Positions 8,366-15,800 of a DNA stretch of 32,019 nt are shown one piece after another. Every line of letters begins with the position of its first letter. Positions within the stretch are counted from its first letter, which is position 1. A model generated the notes under the pieces. It did no database searches. It saw nothing but the letters and a program-made list of their open reading frames with translations, and was not told where the DNA came from. The translations under genes were made by a program, and so were the position numbers. This DNA comes from Verrucomicrobiia bacterium Tous-C4TDCM (GTDB taxonomy: Bacteria > Verrucomicrobiota > Verrucomicrobiia > Verrucomicrobiales > Akkermansiaceae), in NCBI GenBank assembly GCA_002304315.1, contig NEUO01000027.1, forward strand, positions 1 to 32,019. Reading direction: 5' to 3'.

Positions 8366-8507
8366 AGTGGATGGTTGAAAGTGGATGGTTGATGGTCGAT
8401 CCAGAAGATTCGTCGCCGTGAGTTCACCCTATTCCGGGTGAGCCTAAAACGTGGCGCCGTCTTCGAATTCTGAACTATCAACCATCAACTATCCGCTCTC
8501 AACTCGG
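8366..8507. repeat. Heptad-arm inverted element B
   Basis: The left arm (8366-8407) has the words AGTGGAT, GGTTGAA, AGTGGAT, GGTTGAT, GGTCGAT and then CCAGAAG. The right arm (8467-8507) in reverse complement reads AGTTGAG, AGCGGAT, AGTTGAT, GGTTGAT, AGTTCAG, AATT. The ~60-bp core holds a small CACCC/GGGTG hairpin (around 8423-8441). The element fills the gap between two convergent genes. Confidence 0.75.
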
Positions 8508-8513
8508 TTAGAA

Positions 8514-9740
8514 TCAGAGCTCCTTGATCCAGATGTTGGCGAAGTCGATGTGGCTGCCGTGGTGCTGGAGGGCGATCTTGCCTTTGGCGGCGACGCCGGG
8601 GAGCTGGGCATTCTCGATGACGGTCTGGCCGTTGAGGGTGACGGTGAGGAGGTCGCCCTTCATCGTGATCATCGTGCGGTTCCACTCGCCGACCGGCTTG
8701 TCGGCTTTCGCCTTCGGGGTGACGCCGGCGATGACCGCGGCGGGTTGTGACTTGTCGGTGCGGTAGCCATAGACCTCGCCGGAGCCGCAGGGCCAGTTCC
8801 AAAGGTTGACCTGGCTCTTCGAGTTGCCGCGGAGGTAGATGCCGCTGTCGAGTTCCTGCACTTCGACCTGCTGGCCGGTTTCCTTGCCGTCGAAGCCGAT
8901 CACCGGGCGCTTCATCACCGGGCCGGGAGCCGCCCAGCGCCAGTCGAAGACCAGGGTAAGGTCGCCGTATTCCTTCTCCGACCAGAGGTCCTTGGCCTTG
9001 CCGTCGTATTTGAGGATGCCGTTGACCGGCTTCCAGCTTTCAAGGTCGGCGGGCTGGTGAGTCCATCCGGCCAGCGTGCTGCCGTCGAAGATCTTGGTGA
9101 ATCCGCCCTGCTTGGCGGCTTCCTCGTTCGCGGCGGGCGGGAATTCGGTGATCTTGATGTTGCGGAAGGCGACGCGGTCGCCGTGGCCGCAGAAGCCGAT
9201 GTGGCCGGAGCGGCGCTTGGCACCCTCGTGCTTGGGGAACTTGGTGTTGAGCTCGCTGAGCTTGGCCTCGGTGATGACGCTGCCGTTGACGGTCACCTGA
9301 ATGTCGTCGCCGTTGACCAGAATGCGTTCGCTGTTCCACTCGCCGACCGGCTTGAGCGGGGCTTTCTTGGCGACCACCATGGTATAGATCGAGCCGTGGA
9401 ACTGGTAGGGCTTGAGGGTTTTGTACTGTTCCGCGGAGTCATCGAGCACCTGGACTTCCATCCCGACGTAGGCGGCGTCGCCGGTGCCGGGGTAGTGGAT
9501 GCCGATGCCGTTGTTTCCGCCGGGCGGGAGCTTGAATTCGAAGTCGAAGGCGTAGTTCGAATAGAGGCCCTCGGTGATGAGGTTGCTGCCTTGCGGAGTG
9601 CAGGTAATGGCACCGTCCTCGACGATGTAGCCGGTACCTTTCCAGCCGGTAAGGTCCTTGCCGTTGAACAGCGGGACGGGCGTGAGTTCGGCCGTGGCGG
9701 CGAGGGGGATGAGGCAGGTGAAAATAACGGTGGATCTCAT
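8514..9740 (-). CDS. Tandem DUF1080 (3-keto-disaccharide hydrolase-type) secreted protein
   Basis: 408 aa with a short signal peptide (MRSTVIFTCLIPLAATA). It carries two DUF1080/PF06439 jelly-roll domains. The first (~20-205) begins LTPVPLFNGKDLTGWKG and contains NNGIGIHYPG and MEVQVLDD. The second (~215-408) begins FTKIFDGSTLAGWTHQ and contains QQVEVQELDSGIYLRG, ending HIDFANIWIKEL. This family has been linked to hydrolysis of 3-keto-glycosides made by Gfo/Idh/MocA oxidoreductases. The gene just upstream on the same strand is such an oxidoreductase, so the two likely cooperate in degrading disaccharides or glycosides. Activity of each domain is not shown; two domains in one chain may divide binding and catalysis. 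Confidence 0.85.
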   Translation of the reverse strand: MRSTVIFTCLIPLAATAELTPVPLFNGKDLTGWKGTGYIVEDGAITCTPQGSNLITEGLYSNYAFDFEFKLPPGGNNGIGIHYPGTGDAAYVGMEVQVLDDSAEQYKTLKPYQFHGSIYTMVVAKKAPLKPVGEWNSERILVNGDDIQVTVNGSVITEAKLSELNTKFPKHEGAKRRSGHIGFCGHGDRVAFRNIKITEFPPAANEEAAKQGGFTKIFDGSTLAGWTHQPADLESWKPVNGILKYDGKAKDLWSEKEYGDLTLVFDWRWAAPGPVMKRPVIGFDGKETGQQVEVQELDSGIYLRGNSKSQVNLWNWPCGSGEVYGYRTDKSQPAAVIAGVTPKAKADKPVGEWNRTMITMKGDLLTVTLNGQTVIENAQLPGVAAKGKIALQHHGSHIDFANIWIKEL

Positions 9741-9780
9741 GAGATGGGAGTAAGTCTACGGGTGGTTTCGATGGATTTCA

Positions 9781-9887
9781 CCGCCAAGACGCCAAGTGCG
9801 CCAAGTTTTTCGAGCGGTGGGAGAGAAGTTGAGGGTGGGATCCAATTGCCATGGAACTCCAACTTGGCGACCTTGGCGTCTTGGCGG
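9781..9887. repeat. CGCCAAG-word inverted repeat element
   Basis: The left arm at 9781-9807 (CCGCCAAGACGCCAAG, then TGCGCCAAGTT) is the reverse complement of the right arm at 9861-9887 with 2 mismatches in 27. The arms are built from three CGCCAAG words at 8-9 bp spacing, and the loop is 53 bp. It lies in the 163-bp spacer of the Gfo/Idh-DUF1080 operon and could fold in the mRNA or act as a partial terminator. The word composition suggests a dispersed intergenic family rather than a gene-specific terminator. Confidence 0.8.
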
Positions 9888-9903
9888 TTCCATTTTCGTC
9901 AGT

Positions 9904-10980
9904 TTAAAGCTCGATGGTCTTTCCGGTGCGGAAGCTTTCGTCGGCGGCGGCCACGATGCGCATCGAGGCGATGGCGTCGTCCATGTGGTCGGTCAGGTCG
10001 CTGTCCTCGAGGATGGCCTTGAGGAAAAACTCCTGCTCGCGGTGGCAGAGGCCGTCGTGGTCGGGCTCGTCGTGCAGGGCGATCCGTTCGTCGGGCTTCG
10101 CGAAGTTGCCGTCCGCCCCGAGCTGCGAGTGGTGGAGCTTCAGCGATTGGGTTTGAGTGTGGGCGTCGACGTTCGAGCTCTGGCCCTCCGCCGCGGCCTT
10201 GTCGGCGACGATGGACACGCAGCCTTTCGGGCCGACGACGTCCTTCACGAAGAAGGCGACCTCGCTCATCATCGGGCCCCAGCCGGCTTCATACCAGCCG
10301 ACCGAGCCGTCTGCGAAGGTGACCTGGAGCGCGCCATAGTTGACCATGCCCTCCGGCAGCTCGTCACTGAGCCGCGCGCCGATGCCGGACACGCGGACCG
10401 GCTTCGAGCGGGTCATCTGGCACATGACATCGACGTAGTGGACGCCGCAGTCGACGATCGGCGAGATGGACGCCATCAGGTTCTTGTGGATCCGCCAGTT
10501 GTCGCCGAAGGACTGCTGGTTGAGGTTCATCCGCATGACCAGCGGCTTGCCGAGGGTCTGGGCCATCTCGATGAATTTGATCCAGCTCGGGTGGTGGCGG
10601 AGGATGTAGCCGATGACGAGTTTCTTCCCGGTGGCTTTGGCCTTGGCGACGATGCTTTCCGCAGCGGCGACGTTCTCGGCGAGCGGCTTCTCGATGAAGA
10701 CATGGCAGCCGGCGTCGAAGGCGGCTTCGGCGTAGGGGGCGTGGGTGTCGGGGTAGGTCGAAATGCTCACCGCGTCGGGCTTGGTGGCCGCGAGGGCTTC
10801 GTAATAGTCCGCGAATTCCGCGTAGCCGCCGCCGAGTTCGGCATTCAGCTTGCCGCGGCCTTCCGGCGAACGGGTGACGATCCCGCAGATCTCAAAGCCG
10901 GGAATGCGATGATAGGCGAGGGCGTGGGAGCGGCCCATGTGGCCGGCTCCGACGCAGAGGACGCGGATAGGATTCTGCAT
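9904..10980 (-). CDS. Gfo/Idh/MocA family NAD(P)-dependent oxidoreductase
   Basis: 358 aa from the ATG at 10980; an in-frame ATG at 11040 would add 20 unconserved residues. The N-terminal Rossmann fold starts IRVLCVGAGHMGRSHA (GxGxxG, ~11-16). EKP is at 97-99, followed by the GYILRHHPS segment. The catalytic-type motif DCGVHYVDV gives Asp ~177 and His ~181. The rest is the alpha/beta substrate domain. No signal peptide is seen, so it should be cytosolic unless exported by other means. Followed by the DUF1080 gene on the same strand, it probably oxidises a sugar or glycoside, often at C3, in a shared pathway. Confidence 0.88.
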   Translation of the reverse strand: MQNPIRVLCVGAGHMGRSHALAYHRIPGFEICGIVTRSPEGRGKLNAELGGGYAEFADYYEALAATKPDAVSISTYPDTHAPYAEAAFDAGCHVFIEKPLAENVAAAESIVAKAKATGKKLVIGYILRHHPSWIKFIEMAQTLGKPLVMRMNLNQQSFGDNWRIHKNLMASISPIVDCGVHYVDVMCQMTRSKPVRVSGIGARLSDELPEGMVNYGALQVTFADGSVGWYEAGWGPMMSEVAFFVKDVVGPKGCVSIVADKAAAEGQSSNVDAHTQTQSLKLHHSQLGADGNFAKPDERIALHDEPDHDGLCHREQEFFLKAILEDSDLTDHMDDAIASMRIVAAADESFRTGKTIEL

Positions 10981-11425
10981 GATCGGGGCGGTAAAACGAG
11001 GTGAAGTGACGGGATATTTCAAATTTCGCCGAGGGTTCATGACCGGTGGCGAGCGTGCAATCGCCGGAAGATGGCCGGATTTCGGGCAGATGGGAAGCCT
11101 TGTCCGGGGCTATCGTCGAAGGACATCGTCGAAAGACAGGCATGGCCTGCTCGGCATGTCGCCGCATCCGGATCGCCGTGATGGGTGAGCCCAGCACACC
11201 GTAAAGGGCTGAACCACAAAAGTTCACGGCGGGACCAGAATACCGGCGCCCCCCGACACTTCGATCCTGATCCCGCCTGTGAAAGTTGTTTTGGCTGCTT
11301 GTGAGCCACCGGTGACGTCCTTGCGGATGGGACGGTCCTACCGGAAAATCTGTTGCTTGGGCAACTTTGGGTTTCGCCGTCAAAGTTGACAGGGCATGGG
11401 GGATCTGGGAAATCGTAAGTTGATT
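10981..11425. other. Divergent intergenic region, no gene recognised
   Basis: The region between the oxidoreductase and regulator genes contains no convincing gene. I see a near-duplicate ATCGTCGAAGGACA/ATCGTCGAAAGACA pair (~11110-11137) and an 8-bp inverted repeat CAACTTTG...CAAAGTTG (11362-11369 and 11381-11388, 11-bp spacer). The right half of that repeat overlaps a TTGACA hexamer (11386-11391), a candidate -35 for the LysR-type gene with no good -10. Confidence 0.5.
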
Positions 11426-11456
11426 GCCGAGCCATTTGCATTTCAAATGGCTCGGC
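11426..11456. promoter_or_regulatory. 13-bp perfect inverted repeat abutting the regulator start codon
   Basis: GCCGAGCCATTTG (11426-11438), loop CATTT, then CAAATGGCTCGGC (11444-11456). The ATG of the LysR-type gene is at 11458, a single base later. The centre fits the LysR-type T-N11-A rule (T...A within TTTGCATTTCAAA). It may be an autoregulatory operator; in RNA the same sequence would form a stable hairpin over the normal Shine-Dalgarno position. Confidence 0.7.
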
Positions 11457-11457
11457 C

Positions 11458-12339
11458 ATGGAGATCCGCCAGTTGGAAGTTTTCGCCACCGTCGCCGAAG
11501 CCGGCTCGCTGACCGCCGCAGCGGCACGTTGCCACTTGTCGCAGCCGGCGATCACCCAGCAGATCAAGGCGCTGGAGGACGAAATCGGCGAGGCCCTGTT
11601 GATCCGCCGCGCCCGCGGTGTCGAACCGACCGCTGCCGGCCACACGGTGCTGGAACATGCAGTGCGCTTGCTGGCGGAGCGCGACAAGCTGCGGGACGCT
11701 TTCGCCGGCCGCCGCCAGCTCCAGCAGGGCCGCGTTTCCTTCGGCATCATCCCGACCATCGCGCCCTATCTTTTGCCGCAGTGGCTGGGGCCCTTCCGCG
11801 AGCGCTTCCCGGGCATCGCCATCGCCGTTTCCGAATCGCGGACCGGTGAACTGATCAGCCAGCTTGCCGAGGGAATGATCGAGTTCGCGGTGCTGAGCGA
11901 CGTGCCCGAAAGCGAGGTCCGGAAAGGGTCGCTGCACGTGAGGGAGCTGTTTCGCGAGCCGCTGCTTTTGGCCGCCCCCGCCCGGCATCCGCTCGCCCTG
12001 CGCAAGGCCGCGCCCGCGCCGTCCGACCTCAGGGCCGGGGAGTTGATCCATTTGAAAGGCGGCCACTGCCTGGCCGACCGCACGCTGCGCCTCTGCAAGA
12101 TCCGCGAGCCCGACCCCGGCCTACAGTGCGACCAACTCGGCACCGCCTTGTCGATGGTCGCCGCCGGCCTCGGCGTCACGGTCGTGCCCAAGCTTGCCAC
12201 CCGGAACCGCGCACTCGATGGCATCGTGCTCCGCCCTTTCGCCGGCAAAGGCCTGCACCGCGTGATCGCCCTGCTCAAGCGCCGCGGCAGCAAGGACACG
12301 CCGGCCGCGGCGGAGTTGCTGAAGATGCTTTCGGTTTGA
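11458..12339 (+). CDS. LysR-family regulator, OxyR-like
   Basis: 293 aa. Residues 1-60 are the LysR winged helix-turn-helix (MEIRQLEVFATVAEAGSLTA, then HLSQPAITQQIKALEDEIG). The effector domain contains GGHCLADRTLRLC: two Cys nine residues apart, in the same setting as the redox pair C199/C208 of E. coli OxyR (GHCLRDQAMGFC), followed by an OxyR-like MVAAGLGVTVVPKLA. This suggests a peroxide-sensing regulator, although no catalase or peroxiredoxin gene is nearby in this window. It is divergent from the oxidoreductase gene. A perfect inverted repeat directly precedes the start codon and may mediate autoregulation; no Shine-Dalgarno is visible outside it. Confidence 0.85.
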   Translation: MEIRQLEVFATVAEAGSLTAAAARCHLSQPAITQQIKALEDEIGEALLIRRARGVEPTAAGHTVLEHAVRLLAERDKLRDAFAGRRQLQQGRVSFGIIPTIAPYLLPQWLGPFRERFPGIAIAVSESRTGELISQLAEGMIEFAVLSDVPESEVRKGSLHVRELFREPLLLAAPARHPLALRKAAPAPSDLRAGELIHLKGGHCLADRTLRLCKIREPDPGLQCDQLGTALSMVAAGLGVTVVPKLATRNRALDGIVLRPFAGKGLHRVIALLKRRGSKDTPAAAELLKMLSV

Positions 12340-12470
12340 AGGCAGAGCGGGGCTGGCGAGATGGATGCCGCGCCCCGCCGCGAAGGCGACCTGACGGTGC
12401 GCCACGGGACGGGCGAGCTTGAGCTCGAATTCCGGATCTCCGAGGGGCCGATCCACACCAGCACGGCCTA

Positions 12471-13211
12471 TCAATTCTTGCCTGCCGCAGCCCCGCCCAC
12501 GAGTTCCTTGACCTTGTCTCCGATGGCTTCCGCCCAGATGTCATAGCCCTTGGTGGCAAGATGAAGGGAGTCGTGCATGACCTCCTTGCTGATGGTGGTG
12601 CCGTCGGGCTCGAGGAACTTGGCGCCGATATCCATGTAGTGGATCGTGCCACCCTGATATTTCGAGATCAGTTCGTTGGTGGCAGCGATCTTGTCGCGGC
12701 CGGGATTCGGCTTTTCGCCACGGGGGAAAATGCCAAGCAGGAGGATCTTGGCCTGAGGCTGCTTGGTCTGGATCAAGTCGATGATCGCCTTGACGCCGGC
12801 CGCCGCGTGAGCCGGTTCGGTCTTTTTGTCGAACAGGTTGTTGGTGCCGATCATGACGACGAACAGCCGTGCCTCGTAGCCTTCCAGCTCCCCGTTCTGG
12901 AGCCGCCAGAGGACGTTTTGCGTCTTGTCGCCGCCGATGCCCATGTTGACGGCCTTGTAGGAACTCCAGTGCTTGTCCCATGTCTCTGCTTTCCAGCGCG
13001 CGGTGATGGAGTCGCCGACCAAGGCCACATCGATCTTGCCGTTCATCTTCTTGATGTCGTCTAGGATCCTCTCGCAGTTGCCGTTCCACCATTTCTCCCC
13101 GTTGGTTTTCGCGGCCACGGGTTGGGTGGTCTCCGGTTCGGCGGCATGCGCGACGAGTCCTGCGAGCGCCGACAGGGCGAGGATGGTGAGATGGGTGCGA
13201 AATGATTTCAT
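12471..13211 (-). CDS. Secreted SGNH/GDSL-type hydrolase (PAF-acetylhydrolase-like)
   Basis: 246 aa with signal peptide MKSFRTHLTILALSALAGLV...AHA. The SGNH blocks are all present: block I VALVGDSITARW (Ser ~68), block II NMGIGGDKTQNVLWRL (Gly ~93), block III MIGTNN (Asn ~124), and block V MHDSLHL (Asp ~214, His ~217). The ending and motif wording match the PAF-acetylhydrolase beta/gamma-like esterases frequent in Verrucomicrobia and Planctomycetes, which remove acyl groups from sugars or lipids. It acts outside the cytoplasm. It converges on the LysR-type gene, and a GCGGGGC/GCCCCGC stem (12347-12353/12372-12378) without a U-tract lies between them. Confidence 0.88.
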   Translation of the reverse strand: MKSFRTHLTILALSALAGLVAHAAEPETTQPVAAKTNGEKWWNGNCERILDDIKKMNGKIDVALVGDSITARWKAETWDKHWSSYKAVNMGIGGDKTQNVLWRLQNGELEGYEARLFVVMIGTNNLFDKKTEPAHAAAGVKAIIDLIQTKQPQAKILLLGIFPRGEKPNPGRDKIAATNELISKYQGGTIHYMDIGAKFLEPDGTTISKEVMHDSLHLATKGYDIWAEAIGDKVKELVGGAAAGKN

Positions 13212-13358
13212 TGGGGATGGTGGGATGTGGCAGTTGGAAATGAGGATGGGATAAGCTTGTTCAACCGGCTGGAGAGTGGGGTGAGGGGTCGCACCGTGGA
13301 AGGAGAAAGGGGCCTTGGATCGGATTCAAGATTCAGGAACGGACACCCGATATGAAAA

Positions 13359-13395
13359 TTGACTCGGAGCCAAGTGTGATACAAATTCGTATCAC
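13359..13395 (+). promoter_or_regulatory. Promoter/operator of toxin-antitoxin pair 3
   Basis: GTGATACAAATTCGTATCAC (13376-13395) is a 7-bp-arm perfect inverted repeat with a 6-bp spacer, ending one base before the antitoxin ATG. A TTGACT hexamer (13359-13364) and TACAAA (13380-13385, 15-bp spacing) could be the -35 and -10, so the operator would cover the -10 and the transcript start. Confidence 0.65.
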
Positions 13396-13396
13396 G

Positions 13397-13645
13397 ATGA
13401 AAACGGCAACGATCCGTGACCTCCGCAACGCGTTTCCCACCGTGGCCCGGTGGATTGAAGAAGGGGAATCCGTGGAAATCACCCGCTCGGGCAGGCCTTT
13501 CGCCCGTTTGGAACCGATCGGTCCGGACCGCGCCACCCCCTTGGTCATGCCGGATTTCCTGGCCCGCCTGCGCGAACGCTTTCCCCATGAGAAGCCCGGC
13601 ACGGGTCTTTCCAGTGTGGTGGACTACGACCGCGGCGACCGATGA
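13397..13645 (+). CDS. Phd/YefM-family antitoxin, pair 3
   Basis: 82 aa from the ATG at 13397. An in-frame ATG at 13352 would put the operator inside the coding region, and homology starts at MKTATIRDLRNAFPTVARWI, so the later ATG is preferred. Residues 1-45 are the Phd/YefM DNA-binding fold (IRDLRNAFPTVARWIEEG, VEITRSGRPFARLEP). The acidic C-terminal tail should bind the toxin. Its stop overlaps the toxin start (ATGA, 13642-13645). It is likely self-repressed through the palindrome just upstream. Confidence 0.87.
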   Translation: MKTATIRDLRNAFPTVARWIEEGESVEITRSGRPFARLEPIGPDRATPLVMPDFLARLRERFPHEKPGTGLSSVVDYDRGDR

Positions 13646-14076
13646 ACGCTTACGCGGACACCGGGTTCGTGGTCGCCCTCTATAAGGAAGAATCCACCAG
13701 CGCCCGGGCCGCCGCCCTGATGGCAAGGCAAACGGCGGCGGTGCGCTTGTCGCAGCTTGGCGAACTCGAGTTCCACAACGCGCTTCATCTGGCGGTGTTC
13801 CGGGGCGACCTCTCGGCAGGCTATGCGGCCCTCAAGAAGCGCCTGTTTCTGGAAGACGTGGCGAACGGGATTTTCATTATCATGCCGGTCCCCGCTTCCG
13901 AGCTGTTCGCGAAATCCGTCGAACTCGCGGACCGCCACAGCGCCCGCCTCGGCACCCGCAGCCTCGATCTGATGCACGTGGCCGCCGCGCTCTTGCTGAA
14001 GGCTGAAACGTTTTTCAGCTTCGACGAGCGCCAGCGCAAGGCCGCCAAGTTGGAAAGGCTGAAGGTCAAGCCCTAG
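13642..14076 (+). CDS. PIN-domain toxin, pair 3
   Basis: 144 aa. The PIN acidic residues are Asp 6 in MNAYADTGFVV, Glu in LGELEFHNAL, Asp in SLDLMHVAAAL, and Asp in FFSFDERQRKAAK. The C-terminus is the common form of VapC proteins paired with Phd-like antitoxins. The gene is translationally coupled to the antitoxin by a 4-nt overlap. It converges on toxin-antitoxin pair 4, with only a hairpin-rich 161-bp gap between the two toxin genes. Confidence 0.88.
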   Translation: MNAYADTGFVVALYKEESTSARAAALMARQTAAVRLSQLGELEFHNALHLAVFRGDLSAGYAALKKRLFLEDVANGIFIIMPVPASELFAKSVELADRHSARLGTRSLDLMHVAAALLLKAETFFSFDERQRKAAKLERLKVKP

Positions 14077-14101
14077 GAAAGCCGCTTCCGTCCCCCTGCG
14101 G

Positions 14102-14165
14102 CACCGCGCCACCCGCGGTGTGCCGTCCCCGGGACCCTGCCCGGGCTTGCTGAGGGACGGGGCAA
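14102..14165. terminator. Paired GC-rich hairpins between convergent toxin genes
   Basis: A first stem pairs GCACCGC with GCGGTGTGC (about 14101-14123). A second pairs CCGTCCC (14123-14129) with GGGACGG (14154-14160), with an inner CGGG/CCCG pair. No long U-tract follows on either strand. The position between two converging operons suggests transcript 3'-end hairpins, but a REP-like repeat is equally possible. Confidence 0.4.
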
Positions 14166-14237
14166 TCTTGTGCCTAGGACATCGGCGATGCCCGCCGTGG
14201 CGTTGGGCCGATGCTTTACGGGCATGGGGGCGTTATC

Positions 14238-14699
14238 TCAAGCGCCGCCAAGCGGAGCCTTCAAGCCCTCGGCAACGGCGAGCCCGTTCTGATTCCCATC
14301 GAAGGAGAGAAAATCCTTCGCATCCAAATCGATGGCGGTGGCCACATGGAGGATATCGAATCCGCGGTGCCCGCCGGCCAAGGTGCGCATTTTCGAAATA
14401 CGCTCACCGGTGACGAGGATGTTGGTCATGTCGATTTCCACAACCGTCACGAGACCATCGCGGATATCGTCGCCGAAATCGGCGAGCATTTTCTCCGCTT
14501 CACGGATCGGATAGCCGACCTGCGAATTCTTGCTGTGGCGGAATGCCTGGAAGCGGACGGATTGACGGAACTCCCAGATCAGCAGGCGTGTGACGTGCAA
14601 GGGTTCCGACATTTCCGCGCGGTGGGTCAAGGCACGTTCGGAGTTGTCCTGACTGCGATAGAGGGCGCACAGGAACGAGGTGTCCGGGTAAGCGATCAA
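14238..14699 (-). CDS. PIN-domain toxin, pair 4
   Basis: 153 aa. The PIN acidic residues are Asp 6 in MIAYPDTSFLCALY, Glu in LLIWEFRQSV, Asp in GFDILHVATAI, and Asp in DFLSFDGNQ. It starts with a 4-nt overlap on the antitoxin stop (14696-14699). It resembles the pair 3 toxin (FDILHVA and FxSFD blocks) but is clearly diverged. The predicted activity is RNA cleavage when the antitoxin is degraded. Confidence 0.88.
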   Translation of the reverse strand: MIAYPDTSFLCALYRSQDNSERALTHRAEMSEPLHVTRLLIWEFRQSVRFQAFRHSKNSQVGYPIREAEKMLADFGDDIRDGLVTVVEIDMTNILVTGERISKMRTLAGGHRGFDILHVATAIDLDAKDFLSFDGNQNGLAVAEGLKAPLGGA

Positions 14700-14950
14700 C
14701 TGTGGTCCCCGAGTTCGGCCTCCCGCATTTCCCCCACCTCCGCCGCGGTGAAAACCCGGTCGCCCCAGGTTTCCTGCATCCGCCGGCGATGGGCATCGGC
14801 ATCAAATTGGCGGACGGTCACCGGTCCCGGCGGACAAAGACGGGCGACCGGCTTGCCGTGCTTGGTGATCTCGATCTCCTGCCCATCGGCGAGCCAAGCT
14901 TCCACCTTGCCGAAATCGTAGCGTAAGTCTCTTACCGTCAAAGATTGCAT
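14696..14950 (-). CDS. Phd/YefM-family antitoxin, pair 4
   Basis: 84 aa from the ATG at 14950. An upstream in-frame ATG at 14974 lies within the operator palindrome and adds MMKQNITT only. By analogy with pair 3 (MKTATIRDLRNAF) the natural start is MQSLTVRDLRYDFGKVEAWL. The rest of the DNA-binding fold is visible (ADGQEIEITKHGKPVARL), followed by an acidic toxin-binding tail. It overlaps the toxin by 4 nt. The opening of this gene lies inside a longer overlapping frame of the upstream hypothetical gene (see 14802-15518). Confidence 0.87.
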   Translation of the reverse strand: MQSLTVRDLRYDFGKVEAWLADGQEIEITKHGKPVARLCPPGPVTVRQFDADAHRRRMQETWGDRVFTAAEVGEMREAELGDHS

Positions 14951-15518
14951 CGTTGTGATGTTTTGTTTCATCACAATCTATCGTTTTGGTGTTGGCCGTC
15001 AAGTCCGCTGTCAAATGGGTTTCGGCGGAAGCGAATTTCAGAGGGACAGGTAGAATTTTACCGAAGCGGCTGAGGAAATACTTGGCTTTGAACTGCTGCA
15101 ACGACTCGCGTTGGCCGTCCATGGCGAGCACCATCATCTCCTTGCAGAAATGGTAGTCGGAGTAATACCAGTTTCCATCCGACGCCCGTGCGATGAAGAT
15201 GTCGTGGATCTTCGGGTCCTCCTTGTGGCATTGGGCTCGATACGCCAGCCATGAAGCGTCACCGCAAACGATGGTATCGGCCGTGAGCCATTCGGGTTCG
15301 GAGGTGTCGAAGTCGCCGCGCGGCTGCGGGATCTCGCCGAAGCGTTTCTTGAGGTGATCCGGGTCTTTGAGATCGTTGTTGATCGCGAGAATGACGGCAT
15401 CCTTCCACAAGCGGCGTTCGGGAAAATAATGCACGCCACGGCCCTTCTTCGTGGCGAAGTAGTAGGCTCCGGCACCGAGGCAGAGGATCGCAAGAAGGAT
15501 GACCGCGAGCTTTCGCAT
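14802..15518 (-). CDS. Hypothetical membrane-anchored protein, 3' end overrun by a TA operon
   Basis: 238 aa in the open frame. Residues 1-24 are a signal anchor (MRKLAVILLAILCLGAGAYY). The credible globular part spans ~25-160 (HYFPERRLWKDAVILAIN, then GDASWLAYRAQCHKEDPKIHDIF and SDGNWYYSDYHFCKEMMVLA), ending near FLSRFGKIL. From about 15045 the frame runs through the promoter of antitoxin pair 4 and then about 150 bp into its coding sequence in another frame, where the residues become Arg-rich and unnatural. The original C-terminus has therefore probably been replaced. No family recognised for the N-terminal part. Confidence 0.65.
   Translation of the reverse strand: MRKLAVILLAILCLGAGAYYFATKKGRGVHYFPERRLWKDAVILAINNDLKDPDHLKKRFGEIPQPRGDFDTSEPEWLTADTIVCGDASWLAYRAQCHKEDPKIHDIFIARASDGNWYYSDYHFCKEMMVLAMDGQRESLQQFKAKYFLSRFGKILPVPLKFASAETHLTADLTANTKTIDCDETKHHNDAIFDGKRLTLRFRQGGSLARRWAGDRDHQARQAGRPSLSAGTGDRPPI
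14953..15002 (-). promoter_or_regulatory. Promoter and operator of toxin-antitoxin pair 4
   Basis: On the minus strand TTGACG (15002-14997), a 16-bp spacer and TAGATT (14980-14975) make a reasonable promoter. Next comes the palindrome TTGTGATG-N8-CATCACAA (14953-14976), ending 2 bp before the antitoxin ATG. The GTGAT...ATCAC arms and placement match the pair 3 operator. Confidence 0.65.
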
Positions 15519-15711
15519 CTTGCTTCAGGGTGATCGGCGGTTTGTCACCTTGCAAATCTCCTTTTCCCAACGCTTCTCCGCCTCCCAGCCCGGAGATCGG
15601 ATGACCACTTGACCTGCCTCGCGATGATCTCCATCCGGGAGTCCGCACCTTGATCAAGGGCTCGGACTGCGATCTCCCACGGAGCGGGGTTGGTTGGCTT
15701 CGTCGCCAGTC

Positions 15712-15778
15712 GTCGCCAGCAGGCTGGCGACGGGAGAGCGGCAGCGGGCTGCACGCAGTCCGTGGGGCTGCGCCCGGG
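15712..15778. repeat. REP-like repeat R1, copy 1
   Basis: Three consecutive small hairpins: GTCGCCAGCAGGCTGGCGAC, then GGGCTGCACGCAGTCC, then GGGCTGCGCCCGG. The second copy at 29739-29801 is nearly identical over ~63 bp. Such GC-rich multi-hairpin units fit bacterial REP sequences. Confidence 0.75.
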
Positions 15779-15800
15779 GCGAGGGCTCACCCTGAAAACC

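Noticed and set aside
9057-10022. 321-aa + strand frame across DUF1080 and the oxidoreductase end
   Set aside because: Antisense shadow of the DUF1080 gene; Val/Gly/Asp-rich without motifs.
12361-12546. 61-aa + strand frame between the LysR-type and SGNH genes
   Set aside because: It overlaps the end of the SGNH gene on the other strand, has no ribosome site and no family resemblance.
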